Assembly (NCBI GenBank): GCA_964649095.1 | Contig: CAZYPH010000022.1 | Coordinates: 1 to 25,889, forward strand | Source of the DNA: CAZYPH01 sp964649095 | Lineage (GTDB): Bacteria > Bdellovibrionota > UBA1018 > UBA923 | Reading direction: 5' to 3' | DNA length: 25,889 bases | Shown: positions 23,968-25,889 of the stretch, piece after piece | Layout of the letters: every line of letters begins with the position of its first letter | Position numbering within the stretch: position 1 is the first letter of the stretch | Notes under the pieces: model-generated | What the model was told of the DNA's origin: nothing | What the model saw: the letters and a program-made list of their open reading frames with translations, nothing else | Databases searched by the model: none | Program-made: the position numbers and the translations under genes

Positions 23968-25023
23968 ATGCAAGCCAATACCAAAACACAGCCTGTAAAT
24001 TCGTTAGAAGTGTATGTGCTTGCTGCTGGCTACGGCACCCGACTGAAACCATTAACCGACCTTGTTGCCAAGCCGGCGTTACCTATTTTAGGTATCCCCG
24101 CCATTTGGTATTCGTTGCACTGGTTGCGTCAATCGAGTCTGTTTAATCGAGTGCATATTAATTTAGGCCATCTATCAGAGACTTTAGATGCCGCCCTCAA
24201 TGCCTATAATGCGAAGTGCGAGCCACTGACATTTATTAAGAGTTATGAACATCCGACCGTATTAGGCTCCGCAGGAGCCTTCTATAAGTTTAAAAATGAC
24301 TTCGTTAACAAAACCATACTTGTACACAATGCCGATACGATCTGTTTTGCTGACATCAAAGCTTTGTTAAAAAGCCACGAGGTCTATCGAGAAAAAGCGC
24401 GACGCCCCATCATGACGCTTCAAGTTAAGGCATTTAATAACCCATTAGACGGTTCTATATATACCAATATTGATATATTACCGAGTGGGCAAATCATTGG
24501 GTTGAGAGAAAAAAGGTCGCAAGGCACGTTGTTTACCGGCACTTATGTCATTGATGGCGCGTTGTTGCAGGGTGTTCCATCTGGGGCTTCAGAGTGGCGT
24601 GCCGAGATTTTTAATCCCGCCTTGGCGGCTCAGGCTGTATTTGCGCATGTGACTGACAGTACGTGGTACGATACGGGGTCGCTCGATGAACTATTAGCTA
24701 CTACGTTTTCTGTGTATGATGATCCATCGACCCAGCAATTTGTAAAACAGCATGTGGGCTCTAGAAGTGTAAATGGGTTACCGATCTACTACGATAAACA
24801 CTCTATCGACGTATCTACTCTCGATTTATTTTTGAGAGGTGTTTCGATCACGGGCCCAGCCTATTTAAGTGGTGATTGGATCAACCATCAGTCAGAAGAC
24901 ATTAAGACCGTAGGCCCTAACTTTGTTGGCTTAGAACCGCCTGCGGCGGCGCTCGAAGCGCCTTTTTCAGGCGTGTTAGCCAATGGCGTCTATTTAAAAA
25001 CTTTTGTTACCAACTCTAAATAG
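23968..25023 (+). CDS. murU: Sugar-1-phosphate nucleotidyltransferase (MurU-like)
   Basis: MurU converts MurNAc-1-phosphate to UDP-MurNAc, bypassing de novo synthesis. The signature LAAGYGTRLKPLTDLVAKP is at 18-36, followed by NADTICFAD (metal-binding aspartate) and WYDTGSLDELL. At 351 residues it is about 125 longer than Pseudomonas MurU; the extra C-terminal part (about 245-351) has short repeating beta-like segments (GVSITGPAYLSGDW, VGPNFVGL) suggestive of a partial left-handed beta-helix. It is coupled to the AmgK-like gene and converges on anmK, overlapping it by 34 bp. A mannose-1-phosphate or glucose-1-phosphate enzyme is the main alternative. Confidence 0.78.
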   Translation: MQANTKTQPVNSLEVYVLAAGYGTRLKPLTDLVAKPALPILGIPAIWYSLHWLRQSSLFNRVHINLGHLSETLDAALNAYNAKCEPLTFIKSYEHPTVLGSAGAFYKFKNDFVNKTILVHNADTICFADIKALLKSHEVYREKARRPIMTLQVKAFNNPLDGSIYTNIDILPSGQIIGLREKRSQGTLFTGTYVIDGALLQGVPSGASEWRAEIFNPALAAQAVFAHVTDSTWYDTGSLDELLATTFSVYDDPSTQQFVKQHVGSRSVNGLPIYYDKHSIDVSTLDLFLRGVSITGPAYLSGDWINHQSEDIKTVGPNFVGLEPPAAALEAPFSGVLANGVYLKTFVTNSK

Positions 25024-25889
25024 TTATCACCGGTTGTTATCGAAGCCCCGAACGAATTCGTATGCGCGCCTGTAAAAACTTTGTCAGAAATAAGGCGGTG
25101 CGCAAAACCCTCTAGTGCAAACCGTGCGAATGCCGTGGCTTCTAACGAATCACCCAGAATTCCCAGCGGAGCTACATCAATAAACGGAGCCTTAACATTG
25201 ACGTACTGTGCAAAGGCGCGCATCAGGGTATGGTTATGAGCACCACCGCCCGTTATATATATTTTTCTTAATTTAGTTTTTGGCAAAACGAATTTTCTAT
25301 AAGCCAAAGCCATGGTGATAGCCGTGAAACACGTAGTCTCGGCAATGAGCTGTAGCCCACTTGATCGAAATTCGTTCAAATAATCTTCAGAGAAGACTTC
25401 TTTGCCGGTGCTTTTGGGCGGCGGGGTATTAAAAAATGGATTTTTTAATAATTGGATTAAGCGTTTTTCGTTAATGCTTGACCATCCCGCCAGTGCCATC
25501 TGACCGTTATGATCGTACGACTGCTTGCCCCGGGTGAACTGCTTAACCGCCATATCGATTAATAAATTTCCCGGGCCCGTATCAAAGCCAAGATATATAT
25601 TCTTCTTTTTATCTAATACCGCTGTGTTCGCAATTCCACCTATGTTGTGAAATGCGACGCCATTAATTTTTTGATGATCACAGAATAGGCGTAAATAATT
25701 TGGAGCCAAAGGGGCCCCTTCCCCTGCATGGGCCAGGTCTTTAGCGCGAAAGTTGTAGACTGTAGTGCAACCTGTTTGTGTTGTGACTATCGATGTATTA
25801 ATAGCTTGAATCGAAAAATGACTCTCTGGTTCGTGCCACAGTGTCTGCCCGTGAATTCCGATTAATAAATCACGCCGCTTTAATTTATA
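24990..25889 (-). CDS. anmK: Anhydro-N-acetylmuramic acid kinase, partial (N-terminus beyond window)
   Basis: AnmK converts 1,6-anhydro-MurNAc from recycled murein to MurNAc-6-phosphate. The frame is open from the window edge to TAG at 24992-24990, giving 299 residues; about 70 N-terminal residues, including the ATP-binding start, lie outside. Visible motifs are GIHGQTLWHEP, NFRAKDLAHAGEGAPLAP, GGIANTAVL, FDTGPGNLLID, PPPKSTGKEVFS and ITGGGAHNHTLM, all characteristic. The in-frame TTG at 25709 is internal, not the start, because homologous sequence continues upstream. It converges with murU and its last 34 bp overlap the end of that gene on the opposite strand. Confidence 0.93.
   Translation of the reverse strand, partial: YKLKRRDLLIGIHGQTLWHEPESHFSIQAINTSIVTTQTGCTTVYNFRAKDLAHAGEGAPLAPNYLRLFCDHQKINGVAFHNIGGIANTAVLDKKKNIYLGFDTGPGNLLIDMAVKQFTRGKQSYDHNGQMALAGWSSINEKRLIQLLKNPFFNTPPPKSTGKEVFSEDYLNEFRSSGLQLIAETTCFTAITMALAYRKFVLPKTKLRKIYITGGGAHNHTLMRAFAQYVNVKAPFIDVAPLGILGDSLEATAFARFALEGFAHRLISDKVFTGAHTNSFGASITTGDNYLELVTKVFK

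Noticed and set aside
25707..25709. TTG as start of anmK
   Set aside because: Conserved AnmK sequence continues upstream to the window edge, so this codon is internal.

Overview
The window looks like chromosome of a free-living Gram-negative bacterium. It encodes an outer-membrane beta-barrel, several signal peptides and lipoproteins, diaminopimelate/lysine synthesis and recycling of peptidoglycan N-acetylmuramic acid. ETF is paired with a membrane iron-sulfur ETF:quinone oxidoreductase, which points to respiration. A Bdellovibrionota- or deltaproteobacterium-like host is my guess only; nothing here proves it. I see no rRNA, tRNA, IS element, phage or CRISPR array.

Layout. (1) 1-470, minus: start of an unknown secreted protein that runs off the left edge, then a 319-bp divergent intergenic region. 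(2) 790-9529, plus: an amino-acid catabolism block. A leucine dehydrogenase with its own terminator is followed by a tightly packed run of 3,5-diaminohexanoate dehydrogenase (kdd), lysine 5,6-aminomutase (kamD, kamE), a MoxR-type AAA+ ATPase, a VWA protein, 3-keto-5-aminohexanoate cleavage enzyme (kce), threonine dehydratase and a small ribbon-helix-helix-like protein. (3) 18024-9590, minus: beta-barrel protein, LptM-like lipoprotein, lysA, dapA, dapB, then etfB, etfA and the membrane ETF oxidoreductase. (4) 18036-25023, plus: D-cysteine desulfhydrase-family enzyme, TPR protein, deoxynucleoside kinase, LysM lipoprotein, degenerate M48-like lipoprotein, AmgK-like kinase and MurU-like nucleotidyltransferase. 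(5) Right edge, minus: partial anmK, convergent with and overlapping murU.

How the genes work together. Kam, Kdd and Kce are the central steps of the B12/PLP-dependent lysine (beta-lysine) degradation route. ETF plus its membrane oxidoreductase would carry electrons from acyl-CoA oxidation to quinone, so the pathway probably feeds respiration. The opposing pathway, lysine synthesis, is encoded on the other strand of the same window. AmgK, MurU and AnmK form a muramic-acid salvage set.

The most interesting candidate system is the MoxR ATPase/VWA pair inside the lysine aminomutase operon. Such pairs (CbbQ/CbbO, NorQ/NorD, CobS/CobT) remodel or metallate enzymes, so this pair is a plausible activase or reactivase for the B12-dependent aminomutase. 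A second is the etfB leader, where a 10-bp long-range stem would hide the Shine-Dalgarno sequence and competes with a local hairpin.
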